Shown in pieces: positions 32,201-43,835 of a stretch of 64,000 nucleotides of DNA. Each line of letters opens with the position of its first letter. Position 1 is the stretch's first letter. Source of the DNA: Heterohyrax brucei. Its lineage: Eukaryota > Chordata > Mammalia > Hyracoidea > Procaviidae. The stretch is from assembly GCA_028571685.1 (NCBI GenBank), contig CM053154.1:13114001-13178000 (forward strand), in the 5' to 3' direction. The translations under genes were made by a program, and so were the position numbers. The notes beneath the pieces are model-generated. The model was not told the origin of the DNA. It made no database searches and saw only the letters and a list, made by a program, of their open reading frames with translations.

Positions 32201-35200
32201 ACAGGCGCGGAAACACCGCGATGGCTCTGGGGATGTGCATTCCAGACGGGGACCTGCTCTCTTGCAGCCCCGGGGGACATTTGCCCTTCTTGGAGGGGTC
32301 AGCGGGTAACGGACCCGGAGGCCTCCGGGAAGGCTCCCTGCGCCTGCGCAGAGTCACCCTGCCCCTGCACCCCGTTCTCCCTCGTGGTCGGTGCCCAGTC
32401 TTTGCTTGGTCGGAGTCGTGGGCCTCCCGTCTCCTCTGCCCCAGCACTGATCCTGGAGAGGCGTCCTAGGCCTGTAGTCCCGCTTCTGTAGTTGACTATG
32501 ACCTTGAACAAGTGACTTCTTCTAAACCTCCGTTTATTTTCCGCATCTGTAAAACGGAGGGAATGATGGCCGCTTTATGGGGTTGCTGTGAGCATCCACA
32601 TAAAGGGGTGCAAAGTGCTGGAGTAAAAAAAGGCACTGCCGCCAGGTTGGCCCTCAGCTGCTCATTGTCTCCTTTCCTGGGGCCAAGGCCAAAGCATGCC
32701 ACCCTGCTCCCCTCCTCATGATGGATTTCAGCACAGGCACTTTCTCCTTCCTGAGTCATGCTGGGTATTAAAGCTGAGCAGCCGTTTCCCTTGAGTCTGG
32801 TCCAAACGCTCCCCAAGGCTGAACTTTGCTCCGCTTGTTGGCTGGTGTTGGAGGCTACAAAGGCCTTGTCTTCTGTAGGAAAACCTCAGATGCCAGAACA
32901 CACTCAGCAGATAGTACTGATACAGAGAAGGCTTAACCATTCACACAAGGCCTGCCGGGTCCTTCTGGATTTTGAACTCCGTGTTTCTCATGAGAATATG
33001 GAGTTTGTTATTCTGAGTCCTGATGTTCTACAATTTTCCTTGTGCCATGCATTCTTAAAGGGAGAAGGAAGCCGAAGAGAATGTTAGGAACACAGAGACT
33101 CAATTGATACTCTCAGATGATTGAGTTTGGTATTTGGTTCACAGGGACAAGGACAACCGAGGCCACCAGGGGTGGAGTCAGGCCTTCAGGTACCATTTAA
33201 GAAACATCTACTAACTAAAGTGGTTGTCTCCCCAGATTACCCGACATGTGAGCCGTATACCTTGGGGCCTTTCTGCTTCTGCAGCCCTTAGGCCTGCTGC
33301 TTCTGGAAGAAAGTGCTTGACAAACACGGTGTGGTCTGGTTCTCCTCAAGGAAAATGTGCTTTCAGCACCAGTAAGTGTTACCATGACTTGGCTGGACCC
33401 AAGTCAAGGAAGTGTGAATCATCGTCTCTGGACCGAGGGCTCTGAATCCTGGCTGCATATCACACCCACCTGGGAAACTTTTGAAGTATGCCGGAACCCT
33501 AATCCTACCCCACACAGATCAAACTCTGGGAATGAGAACAGGGTGTGGATTTTTGAAAAAGCTCCCTGGGGGACACAATGTAGAGCCCCTGATGAAGCAT
33601 GAGAAAAAGGGGAGTGCAGATCTAGAACTCTTAAAGACCAGACCTGTTAGTCTGACAGCCTGGAGCGTCCCCTGAGAACATGGCCTCTGGACTTGCTGCT
33701 AGCCCAGAAATGAAACCAGTACTGAAGCCAACACTTCAGACACAGTGGACAGAAACTCTGGTGGTGTAGCGGTTAAGTGCTACAGCTGCTAACCAGAAAG
33801 CTGGCAGTTCAAATCCACCAGGCGATCCTTGGAAACTCTGTGGGGCAGTTCTGCTTTGTCTGTAGAGTCGCTATGAGTTGGAGTCAACTCGACAGCAGTC
33901 CGTTTGATTTGAGGTTTTTTTTAATGGGATGTAGAGTGATGCAGGTGGCATGTGTACTTTATGGTTTAACATACATGTGAGGCTGGCTACCTGGTTCCTC
34001 TCTGGAGGGTAGAGGGTAGGGTGGAGAGGAGGGGATAAGTGTTGGCTGAGTGGACACTGGAAATAAAGAGTGAAAAAGAAGAGTGTGCTGTCACAGGGTG
34101 AGGAGAGCAGACAGAGGTGCACAGGAGTGGGTGCTGGGGGTTTTACATGGCAAATTGACTTGGATTGTAAACTTTCATGTGATCAGAATGAAGAAAAAGG
34201 CTCCCTGGGTGGCTCTCGGGTGCACAGTGTCCTTGTCTTTGTCACAGTGCTTGTTGGCTGCCAGCAGATGGCACAGCACCAGGCAGTGTCTGTTGTGTTG
34301 TGTGTGGTAGTACAGTGCCAGCTTGTTAAGGGGGCCTGAGAAGAAAACCTCAGGTGCTTTTTGGGCCTGACACATGTGAAGGTACGTCTGGTGACTGGGC
34401 ATGGACTGTGGGCCACCGAGGGAGGCTGAGCGCAGCTTCTCCAGAGACGGTTGGTCACAGTGAAGCCTGTCTGCTGGCTGCAGTCAGTCCTGGGGACTGA
34501 CCAGACTACCCCTGGGGAGTCCACCTGGTTGGGAGAGGAACTTAAGCTGTTTCTTGAGATTTACCCACCATTCTCTAAGATCTGGGCTTTGCTGGGATTG
34601 GCCTCAGATAACGGCTAAGCAGACCCACCGCCATCAAGTGCAGTCTGACTCGGCGGCCCTGTAGGTCAGAGTAGAATTGCCCCATAGACTTTCCAAGGAG
34701 GGCCTGGTGGATCTGGACTGCTGACCTTTTGGTTAGCGGTTGTAGCCTGTAACCATTATGCCACCAGAGAGTGGTTAACATTGGAAAGTGCCTCCTTTAG
34801 GTTTGTCCTGTCTTGGAAAATGCATGAATTGAAAATACAATCACAGAGAGAGTATACTTGAGCAAAGCCTCTGTTTGTGGGTACGAAAAAGTTCCCAGTT
34901 TTATGACTGGAACTTTAAAGGATTTCTAGTTGTGATTCCGCATGTTTAAAACCCCTGCCTGATGGCTGTTCCTGTTCTTTGCAGGGCAGCGCCACACTGA
35001 AGCGCAGGCGCTCTGACTCTGTCCTCTTGGTCCCTCTTTTCCAGGCAGATAGAAATTTTCTCCAGTTGTGACGCACCTCTTGCGCCCATTCCTTTCATCT
35101 TTCTCTGCCCCATCGCTCCCCTCATTGCCCCTCACACAGATAACTGAAATCACTCGTAACATCAGTCTGTCCTCCTCCTGGGCCTCCTAGTCGCTTTGCC

Positions 35201-38200
35201 AGACTAATCTTCCTACACACAGCTGTCTCATCTTGGGTCTCCAGTGACGCCCTTCCCTGATGAGCTTGCTGTTGAAGGGCCTTTACCGCACGGCCTTCAA
35301 CCAGTCTTGCTTGTTTAGTCTCCCACTGACGCGCCTTCCACACGTGTGCGTTTGTGCCCTTATCACTGTGCCACGGGCCATTGCCGGCAACATGCCCCGA
35401 TCCTCCTCCCCTCCGTGCTGTTTGCCCCATCCCGCCTGGACTTTGCAAACCTGCACCTTATTTAGAATACCTCTGCAGTTTCACATGTCCCTAATTCTAT
35501 CCTTGCTATGCTCTGCTGTGCTCTTCCTAGCTTTCATAGAGCTTGGAACTCAACTTGTGTATGTTCTAGAACTACGAAAGGAAGAAAATTATTGAAGATG
35601 TGCAGCCGAAGTGAACCTTTTAATTGATCTATGTTGTACTTGTGTGCTGTTGAGGCAATTCTGACTCATAACAACCCTCTCGGTCAGAATAGGACTGCTC
35701 CATAGGGTTTCCTAGGTTGTAATGTTGACAGGAGCGGATTGCCGGGTCTCGTCTCGCGCAGAGCTGCTGAGTGGGCTCAAACCACAGACCATTCAGTTAG
35801 CAGCCAAGCAATTAACTGTCAGCACCAGAGCCATCCAGTCCCCTTAGGTTGATTTACCTTGTTGTTAGTGCCTTCACATCAGTTCCTACTCATAGCAACC
35901 CCGGGTACAGGAGAACAGTACACCGTTGTCCTGCGCTGGTCCCACAGTCGTGGCTGCGTTGGAACCCTTTGCTGCTGCCGTTGTGTCAGTCTATCTCATT
36001 GAAGGTCTTCCTCTTTTTCACTGAGCCTCTACTCTGCCAAACACGATGTCCTTTGTAAGGACAGGTCCCTCCTGATAATGTGTCCAAAGTGCATTAGACA
36101 AAGCCATCTTCACTTCTTAGGAGTGTTCTGGCTGCACTTCTTCCAAGACAGATCTGTTCATTCTTCTGGCAGCCCATGGCATATTCAGTATTCTTAGCCA
36201 GCATTATAAGTCATAGCCATGAATTCTTCTTCAAATCTGTCTTGGAAGAAACACAGCCACAGTGCTCTTTAGAAGCAAGGACGGTGAGAGTTTGTCTCAT
36301 GTAGTTTGGATGTGTTTTGGTGTCTTCGTTATCTAACGCTGTTGTAACAGAAGTACCACAAGTGGATGAGCTTAACCAAGAGAAATTTATACTCTCACGG
36401 TCTAGGAGTTTAGAAGTCCAAATTCAGGGTGCCACCTCCAGGGAAAGGCTTTTTCTCTTGGCTCTGGGGGATGGTCCTTGTCATCAACCTGCCCCTGCTC
36501 TGGGAGCTTCTCAGCGCAGGGACCCTGGGTCCAAAGGACATACGCTCCTGGCTATGCCATGCGGTCCCCATGTCTCTCTGCTCCTTTCTTTCATAACTCA
36601 GTGAAGTTGTAGATCGTGTCCTGCTCATTACCCTAGCTGCTGCTCGTCTCATCTTGTTAACATCATAGGTGTAGGTTTTACGCCACCTAGGAAAATCTCA
36701 TCAGATGACAAATAGTGAACAGTCACTCACAATACTGGGTGTCATGGCCCACCGAGTTGACACACATGTTGAGGGAACACAGTTCAAGACAGTTGCTATA
36801 ATAGAAGGTCAGCAAAAAGAGAGGAAGATCATCAGCAAGGTGGGTTGACGCAGTGACTGCAGTAGTGGGCACAGACAGAGCAGTGATCCTGAAGACAGTG
36901 CAGGACCGGGCAGCGTCTCGTTCTGTTGTGTCTGAGATCACTGAGTTGGTGCCAACTCGACAGCACCTAACAACAAGTTCTGATTACATCTAAGGAGTGT
37001 TTAAATCAAGTAGGTGCTTGATTGAGCAGTTGGTGAGCTGTGTCCGTGTGATGTTTTCACAGGTTCCTCCCACCTTGCTCCTGCTGTCACCCAGCATGCT
37101 CCCTATTTTAAGGGCACAGCCGTGGTCAATGGAGAGTTCAAAGACCTCAGCCTGGATGACTTTAAGGGGAAATACCTGGTGCTTTTCTTCTACCCGTTGG
37201 ATTTGTAAGTGTCGCTGCTTGTCATGCTTTAATGTCATACTCGGAGCAACCAGAGATCCCTGCTGCCCTGCTGAAATGGCCAGAATCTGGTGGCCCTTCA
37301 TGTCATGGAAGCTTTCTTCTGACCCTGTCTGGTGGCCTGTGGAACATAGGTTGCCTTGTAGCTTGTTCACTAGAGATAAATTTAGGGGGCGGAATGGCGT
37401 GCCTTTCACTGGTGGGGTTTGCCCATGGCTGTGTTTTCTGTGATTGCCATAAACCAGCCTATAAGGAGTTTTCACTGGCGGGGGCATGAAATAAAAAGGC
37501 CCTAGTGGTGCAATGGCTAAAGCACTCGGCTGCCGGTGGAAAGTTGACAGTTTGAGCCCACCCTCCGCTCCAGGGGAAAAAGCCATGGCGGTCTGCTTCC
37601 GCAAAGATTTCCAGCCCTGGAAACCCTATGGGCAGTTCTGCTGCATCCCACAGGGTTGCTAAGGGTCAGAATCAACTCGATGTGAATAGGTTTGGAGTTT
37701 TTTTGGTTGCAGAAAAAATGAGCAAAATAAGAATAATAAAGTAGTTTTTTTCTTCATAAAGCTAAGTTTGTATAAATAAAAATTTTACTTTAGCATTAGA
37801 GCCTGCCCTTTACCCTTCCTATGTTTTTTGATTAGATTTCCTAAATAAAAAGCTGATAGTAAGTGGTGGTTTTGCTCAGAGTGTCACTGGGACCAGGAGG
37901 CCTGCACGGAGAGCTGACTGTCTTGCCTGTTACACCCATAAACAGACCGAGCTGGTTTTTAGACTTTTTGTTGTACCTTAAGTTGTTGTTTTTAATCCTC
38001 AGGTGAGAATTCTGCTCTTTTTTTCCCCAGCACGTTCGTGTGTCCTACCGAAATTGTTGCTTTCAGTGACAAGGCCAACGAATTTCATGACGTGAACTGT
38101 GAGGTTGTGGCAGTTTCGGTGGATTCCCACTTCAGTCACCTTGCCTGGATAAATACCCCGAGGAAGGTAGGACACCATCCACCCCGCCTTGGCCATCTGG

Positions 38201-41200
38201 TCATGAAAACAGAAAAGGTCCCATGACAGACCAGCCAAGAAATTGTTAAAGCACTAATCTGTAGTGGACTGGCTCATGACATACAGCTAAAACTCTGTCT
38301 TGACATGGCCAGGGAGGGTCCGCAACCCTCCAGCCGTAGTTTCTGAGGCCCAAACGCCCGTGGAGAACGGATGAGGCAGGGCAGGACCAGCTGTGGTCTG
38401 TGACTGTCCTCTCCCCTGGACTCATGAGTCCTTGTTTCTTGGGTTGTGGGCAGTGCTGAGATGCTCTGGTTCCTCCATTGCGTGCAGTCAGTATTCTTCC
38501 CTTGAAAACTTGCTAGTGCTGCTCCTGGACTGTCATTATCTAAGTATTCAAAGAGTTTGGTGTTATTCTTCCATTTTTATGTTTTGCAAATTAGTCTTCA
38601 ACTAAATGAGTGCTGTAAAAATTAGAAAAAGAAAAGTCTGTAGGATGAGCTGGATTCAAATTCTGCTCCTGGCCCTCTTGGCTGGGACCTGGGACAAGTG
38701 ACTTAACCTTGGTGTGCCTTAGTTTACTCATCTGTCAAATGGAGATAATTACAGGGTCCACTGCTGGATAGTTGCCAGAATGAAGTGAACCAATAAAATG
38801 AGCTTATTAAGCACAGTGCCTGGCCCATTGTTCATGCCGTAACCTGTACTTTAATGTACATGTTCAAGGATGTGAAACCACATAATGTAACAACGAGTTG
38901 TATTTGCATTTTTATTAGAACGGTGGTTTGGGCCACATGAACATCCCGCTTTTATCAGATTTGACTAAGCAGATTTCCCGAGACTATGGCGTGCTGTTGG
39001 AAAGCCCAGGGCTTGCACTAAGGTAAGGTTGTCTTACTTACCAACTTGGAACCGTTTTTATTGTTTAGCATCATCCTACTTCCAGGGCATTTATACAGAC
39101 TTAGGCAGAGCATTAGAAGAAAATCCTAATTTTAATCTTTGAATAAACCCACTGTGGTCGAGTCAATTCCAACTCATGGCAACTCTATAGGAAAGAGTAG
39201 AACTGCCCCATCAAGTTTCTAAGGAGCACCTCGTGGGTTTGAGCTGTTGACCTGTTTGGTCAGTACGACTAGCTCTTAACCACTACACCGGGTTTCCAGT
39301 CTTTGAATAAGCCCTGGTGAAATGCCGTCTGCAGAGGTTGCCAGCTTCAGAAATGTTTGAGACAGGCTTGCCCTTCCAACACCCAGTGTCTCCATCTCAG
39401 GAAGGACCTTGGTGTCCTATTAGTCACCTTGTTCCCTAGTTTGTCCCTCCAGTACCCTGTGTCTCCATTCCAGGAAGGACCTCAGTGTCTTGTTGGAGCC
39501 TGCAGGGTAGGAGGCAGGGTCCTGGAATGGTTAAGATCTCACACAAGCCCTGAATCAAACAGGCCTTTTTTTTTTCACCCCTCACTCTGCACCTTGATAA
39601 CTGTGTGACTTGGGTCAAGTTATTTGACTGCCATGAGCCCAGTTGTTAAATAAGCATGTACTGTGCAGATTGGTTGTGAGGATTAAATTAGGTGAGGCAT
39701 CTGAAGCTTTTAAACTAGCTGTTAGGATCCCAGCACCAGAGTATTATTCCTGGCCTCATTAATTCTGTGGCTAACCCGTGATTCTACTGAGTGTGGAAAG
39801 CTGTTGGTCTCCAGCAGCCTCAGCAAACGCAGCCTTCCTGGAAGGTCTGTAAACTAAGTCTGACAGCTGGTGACTCAGTGGCCACCGGGAGCAGGGGTGA
39901 AGGGGGAGGAGAGGCCCTGGCTGGATCTGTGGGGACTGACATGAACTCAGCTCCCCTACCCTTTCTTGTGGCTGGCCTCTGGCCTTCACTGCTCTTGGTT
40001 ACAGGGGCATTTTGCTGCTGGAAGGCCCCTTGGAGCTTGGGCCTTCCTTGCCATCTTCCTGTAAGAAGCTAAAAACCTAGCTGTGGAGGCGGAAATGAGT
40101 GCTGGCCTTTTCCCATAGGGGATCCCTTCCCATGGGGGTCTCGCTGATTTTGCGGCCACATTTCTACCAGTGTCAACCTGACATGATCATGACTGACAAG
40201 ACAGAGGCTAAGCCTGGCCCTGAGGCTAAAGCTTATTTCTGGAGTCTGCGGGGCCTGCCCCGTTCTAGCTCTGTGGTGGATTCTGGGTCTTTGCCCCAGG
40301 AGCAGGCAGCAGGCCAGTCAGGCCCCAAAGCCCGGACCCCCAATGCTAGGCTGAGAGAGGAGGAAGCTCCTTTTTACAGTGTAGATGTTCCCCAAAGGTG
40401 CCTTTTCCCTAAGTCACGAACACTTACAATGCCCATACTCTTTTAAGATGGGCCTCCATCCGATTAAAACGTATTTGCGTCACAGCAACACCAAGACTTG
40501 TACAGAAGGATGAAGACAGTTACTGTGGTTGTACCAGGTGGTCACCTTGTTACATGGCTGCTAAGTGATGAATGAAGTAGGCTTAGTTTTCCCTTTAGCA
40601 TTCTCCTCTGCATAGACTTAAGGCCAGTACATTCTTTCTGCAAAGATTTCCCATGGGATTTCACCCTGGTCTCCAAGAGTATACTCATTTGAGAAATATT
40701 TGTTGAATCTAGATAAAAGGCAGCTCTGTCCCTTCCTATTTGACTATGGTTTCTTGCCAAGACCTGATAGGAGAGCTCCAAGAATGCTTGTCAGTTCACA
40801 AATGCCAGGGAGTCTTGGCTCTCTAGTTCAGTGACTTGTAGATGCATATGGGACACTCGGGGTACAATCTTTCACCTGTAAATATGGCACATCATACTTC
40901 ATATTTTCCGTGGTAGCCAGGTCCAGTTGTGCCTTTGTTAAAGCTTAAGAAAGAGACAATAAGCTCTATGTCCAAAAAAAGAGATATCCTGTTGACCCAA
41001 TTCCAACTCACAGTGACCCTGTAGGACAGAGAACTGCCCCTTTGGGTTTCCTAATCTTTTTTTTTTTTTTTTAATTTTTTTATCGTGATTAAGTGGAAAT
41101 TTACAATCTCTCTGCAACTCTGTCTGCTCTCATCACCCTGTACAGCCCTGTGCATATGTTAAATCATAAAGTACACACACTGTCTGTATCACTCTGTGTC

Positions 41201-42027
41201 CCCAAGTCTGGTCCATTCTTTGCTAGACTGTAATCTATGGAAGCAGACAACCAAATCTATCACAGGGGGAAGCTGCTAGGTTCAAACCACTGAACTTAAC
41301 CACCAGGGCTCCTACATTTTGTGTACAACAATTTTTTAAGTGTGTGGTAGAGCTTAATAAATGTTGTATTTAAGGAGACTTGAAGACATGAGAGGGTGGG
41401 AGTGAACACTTCTAGATCTGGTGATGCTAAGGTACTAATGAGGCTAAATTGCGGTGCAGAGGACTCTTCATCATTGATCCCAACGGAGTCATCAAGCACT
41501 TGAGTGTCAATGACCTCCCAGTGGGCCGAAGTGTGGAAGAGACACTCCGCTTGGTGAAGGCGTTCCAGTTTGTGGAGGCCCATGGAGAAGTCTGCCCAGC
41601 CAACTGGACACCTGACTCTCCAACAGTAGGCTTCTTTAATAAAAGCAGTGGGCTTCAGGGTTCCGGGTCCTCTCTGCCTCAAGGGCTGTTGGCCTGGAAT
41701 AGCCACAGAAAGATCCCAGCCTTGGAGGTTAGGGTGGGGTTGGGTGGGAATGGGTGAAGCTGTGGGGAGTTAGGGGCCAGGGGCCAAGCAGGACTGTTAG
41801 AATGCTTCCAGAAGAGATTAACAGAATGTTTATCTATGCATTTTAAAGGAAGCAGATCAATCTTTTAAAAAGTTAAAGAACTTCAGGTTAAAAATTGGGA
41901 GTCTTCCATTTACTTTTGAGACTATTCTCACAAAGTCAGTGGTAACCCATTGAATATTTTCTTCTGTTTTCAGATCAAGCCAAGTCCAACTGCTTCTAAA
42001 GAATACTTTCAGAAAGTGAATCAGTAG
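32144..42027 (+). CDS. PRDX3: PRDX3, mitochondrial thioredoxin-dependent peroxide reductase (peroxiredoxin 3), 7 exons
   Basis: Typical 2-Cys peroxiredoxin of the mitochondrial matrix. It reduces H2O2 and peroxynitrite, and thioredoxin 2 recycles it. Coding exons: 32144-32179, 33236-33371, 37063-37204, 38031-38166, 38919-39022, 41460-41625, 41974-42027. All have GT/AG borders and compatible phases, giving 257 residues and a TAG stop. Residues 1 to about 62 form an Arg-rich, acid-poor targeting presequence ([12 protein letters not shown]...RHVSRIPWG). The peroxidatic site FTFVCPTEI puts the catalytic Cys at 109, and the resolving Cys is in EVCPANW at 230. GGLG (152-155) and the C-terminal YF (251-252) are the motifs linked to sensitivity to hyperoxidation. 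The human protein, as I recall it, is 256 residues, and the extra residue here is in the presequence. The start was chosen for family match and context. The frame is also open upstream but only through SINE sequence. Confidence 0.96.
32490..32645 (+). repeat. MIR fragment in PRDX3 intron 1
   Basis: 'gaccttgaacaagtgacttc', 'catctgtaaaacggaggg' and 'ggggttgctgtgagcatcc' follow the MIR core order. Confidence 0.75.
33437..33605 (+). repeat. MER5-type DNA transposon in PRDX3 intron 2
   Basis: 'tcacacccacctgggaaact', 'caaactctgggaatgagaac' and 'aaaaagctccctgggggaca' match MER5A in forward orientation. Confidence 0.65.
33750..33922 (+). repeat. AfroSINE copy
   Basis: Well preserved: 'agaaactctggtggtgtagc', 'ggcagttcaaatccaccagg' and 'gagtcaactcgacagcagtc'. 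It lies in PRDX3 intron 2. Confidence 0.9.
33930..34192 (+). repeat. L1 3' end in PRDX3 intron 2
   Basis: 'gtgtgctgtcacagggtgag' and 'gagcagacagaggtgcacag' parallel the last 250 bases of the young L1 copies, though with clear divergence. Confidence 0.65.
34612..34774 (-). repeat. AfroSINE copy
   Basis: 'cagacccaccgccatcaagt', 'gaattgccccatagactttc' and 'gtaaccattatgccaccaga'. Confidence 0.85.
35640..35846 (-). repeat. AfroSINE, long variant
   Basis: 'gttgaggcaattctgactca', 'ggatccgg'-type centre replaced by 'gagcggattgccgggtctcg', and head 'gcaattaactgtcagcacca'. Confidence 0.75.
35855..36310 (-). repeat. RTE LINE 3' end in PRDX3 intron 2
   Basis: 'ttgttgttagtgccttcaca', 'gaaggtcttcctctttttca' and 'cacttcttccaagacagatc'. 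The end around 36220-36310 includes a short inverted piece of the same family ('gaagcaaggacggtgagagt'). Confidence 0.75.
36318..36784 (-). repeat. LTR-like element (MLT1 type) in PRDX3 intron 2
   Basis: 'ctaacgctgttgtaacagaa', 'ggagtttagaagtccaaatt' and 'ccgagttgacacacatgttg' match the copy at 13.5 kb. Confidence 0.5.
36785..36977 (+). repeat. RTE LINE 3' tail in PRDX3 intron 2
   Basis: 'gaccgggcagcgtctcgttc' and 'caactcgacagcacctaaca', ending about 85 bases before PRDX3 exon 3. Confidence 0.8.
37495..37708 (+). repeat. AfroSINE, long variant, in PRDX3 intron 3
   Basis: 'ggccctagtggtgcaatggc', 'catggcggtctgcttccgca' and 'agaatcaactcgatgtgaat'. Confidence 0.85.
38650..38865 (+). repeat. MIR in PRDX3 intron 4
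   Basis: 'ggacaagtgacttaacct', 'tcatctgtcaaatggagata' and 'agcacagtgcctggcccatt': one of the clearest MIR copies here. Confidence 0.85.
39139..39297 (-). repeat. AfroSINE copy in PRDX3 intron 5
   Basis: 'aaacccactgtggtcgagtc', 'gaactgccccatcaagtttc' and 'ttaaccactacaccgggttt'. Confidence 0.85.
39585..39705 (+). repeat. MIR in PRDX3 intron 5
   Basis: 'tgtgtgacttgggtcaagtt' and 'gattggttgtgaggattaaa'. Confidence 0.75.
40980..41315 (-). repeat. AfroSINE (long variant) split by an L1 fragment
   Basis: Left part 'ttgacccaattccaactcac...gggtttcctaatct', right part 'taatctatggaagcagacaa...aaccaccagggctcc'. The break at 41058-41230 is filled by reverse L1. Confidence 0.85.
41058..41230 (-). repeat. 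Short L1 3' end inside AfroSINE
   Basis: A T-rich start, then 'gtggaaatttacaatctctc' and 'ttaaatcataaagtacacac'. TAATCT lies on each side (41052-41057 and 41231-41236). It ends about 230 bases upstream of PRDX3 exon 6. Confidence 0.75.
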
Positions 42028-42785
42028 GTCAGTCCATGTGATCCTGTAGCCTCTTATGCTGGAGAAGAACCACAGTTTGGAATCTGCTGTTAGCATTTCA
42101 CAGATGACTGTTTATAGATGGCAAAGAGAGAAAACTATGCTTGTATTCATAAATATTCTTCTTAATGTTTTGTTTTTGTAACATTGTCTAAGGCTTTTTA
42201 AACTTGGCTGCTTGCTACTGTAAGGAGTCTCTGACTTGTAACGTCTTGATGGGCAGTTGCAATGTCTTATTTCACCTCCTTCTTGGATCCTGTCTTCTAT
42301 GGGAAAAAGAAACACTCTTAACCTCACTTGAACTCTTAAGTACACCAAAGTAGTACAGCAAATATTTAAAGGTCCTGAGATTGTCTTCTTCAGTTTCTTT
42401 GTATTAAGCTCAATTTCCTTTTAAGGTAACAGAGGTCATTGTTTTTAAATAATGAGCATCAGCAGTCTAATCTAACTCGTACAATGGATTTATGTGTGAT
42501 TGAAACAAATGAGTATTGTGTTTTGAAGAACACGTGGGCAAAGTGACTTAACTAATCATGCATGGACCCCCATCCCTGAGATCATGTTTACATCATTCTT
42601 TTACATACTTTAGTCATTGGTTCACTTAATGTCTACCTACATTTCTAGATAATGATTGAGTGTGATTATAAATGATATTTATTGAGTCCAGGAATTGCAT
42701 TTTGAAATCATTGTAATTATTTTCTTTCTAGAAGCGCTCAATATGAAGTATATAAGAAAAATAAACATTTTAAACTTTTGGAGGT
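42028..42785 (+). other. PRDX3: PRDX3 3' UTR
   Basis: Repeat-free sequence after the stop codon, in contrast to the introns, rich in A and T. AATAAA at 42760-42765 is the best cleavage signal, so the message should end about 42780-42790. A 3' UTR of about 750 bases is a plausible length for this gene. Confidence 0.7.
42760..42765 (+). terminator. PRDX3: PRDX3 polyadenylation signal
   Basis: Canonical AATAAA followed about 20 bases on by T-rich sequence ('ggaggttttttaac'). Confidence 0.75.
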
Positions 42786-43109
42786 TTTTTAACACAATTA
42801 TTCCAACTTACGTTGTATGATGTAGTTTTCCTTCTCTGGTTGTGGCAACAAGTGAGGTTTGACCTGGAGGCCACAAAAGTGAGTCATGTGTTAGCTCCAC
42901 ACTCAGTCGGGGGTGAGAGAGACATGAAGACAGTCATTCTTTTAAGTAAATCCTGGTGTACCATGTGTGGAGCACTGTTGATGAGGCACAAGAGGGAACC
43001 CCAAAGGACAACACCCCACCTTCACGCACTGATGTCCTAGAGGGGGAAACACAATAAACAATGAAAATACCTAGAATGGAAGACTGGGGTCTGATCTCTG
43101 GCTACATCT

Positions 43110-43835
43110 AGGTCAACTGACAAAACAGAGTTTATAAAGAAACTATTCTGTATCCTACTTGGGTGAGTAGTGTCTGGGGTCTTACAAGCTTGTGACTAGC
43201 CATCTAAGTTACTCCACTGGTCCCACCCCATCTGGAACAAAACCAAAGACAAGGGAAAGATTAGTCCAAAGAACTAATGGACCACAACTACCACGACCCC
43301 CACCACACTGAGTCCAGCATAACTAGGTGGTGCCCAGCTACCACCTACTGACTGCTCTGATGAATCATAGGGTCCTGGGCAGAGCTGGAGAGAAAACATA
43401 GAACTAAATTCTAGCAAAGGCCAGACTTACTGGTCTGACAGAAGCTGAAGAAACTTTGAAGAGTATGGTCCCCTTACAACTCAGTACTGAAGTCACTCCT
43501 GAGGTTCATCCTTCAGCCAAAGACTTGGGGGTGAGACAGACATGGAAACAGTCGTTCTTTTCAGTAAATCTTGGCGTACCATGTATGGAGCACTGTTGAG
43601 GAGGTACAAGAGTGAACCCAAAAAACAAAAGGAGACTAAGTGGGCATACCAGCCTAGGGGCAAGGATGAGAAGGCAGGAGGGGGCACGAAAACATAATGG
43701 GGACTCTTAAGGATGAGAAGCGGAGAAAGCTGACATGTCCTGGGGGTGGCAACTAATGTCACAAAACAGTGTGTGTGTTTAGTGAGATATTTAGTCTTTA
43801 AACAAAGTGCAATTTAAAAAAAAAAAAAGACTATT
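43110..43835 (+). repeat. L1 3' UTR between PRDX3 and SFXN4
   Basis: 'gtgtctggggtcttacaagc', 'tgaatcatagggtcctgggc' and 'gatatttagtctttaaacaa', ending in poly(A). An earlier diverged piece at 42890-43000 duplicates 'gaagacagtcattcttttaa'-type text also found at 43545. Confidence 0.65.

Noticed and set aside
36990-37604. 204-codon minus-strand frame over PRDX3 exon 3
   Set aside because: It is antisense to a confirmed exon and adjoining intron, with no family resemblance.
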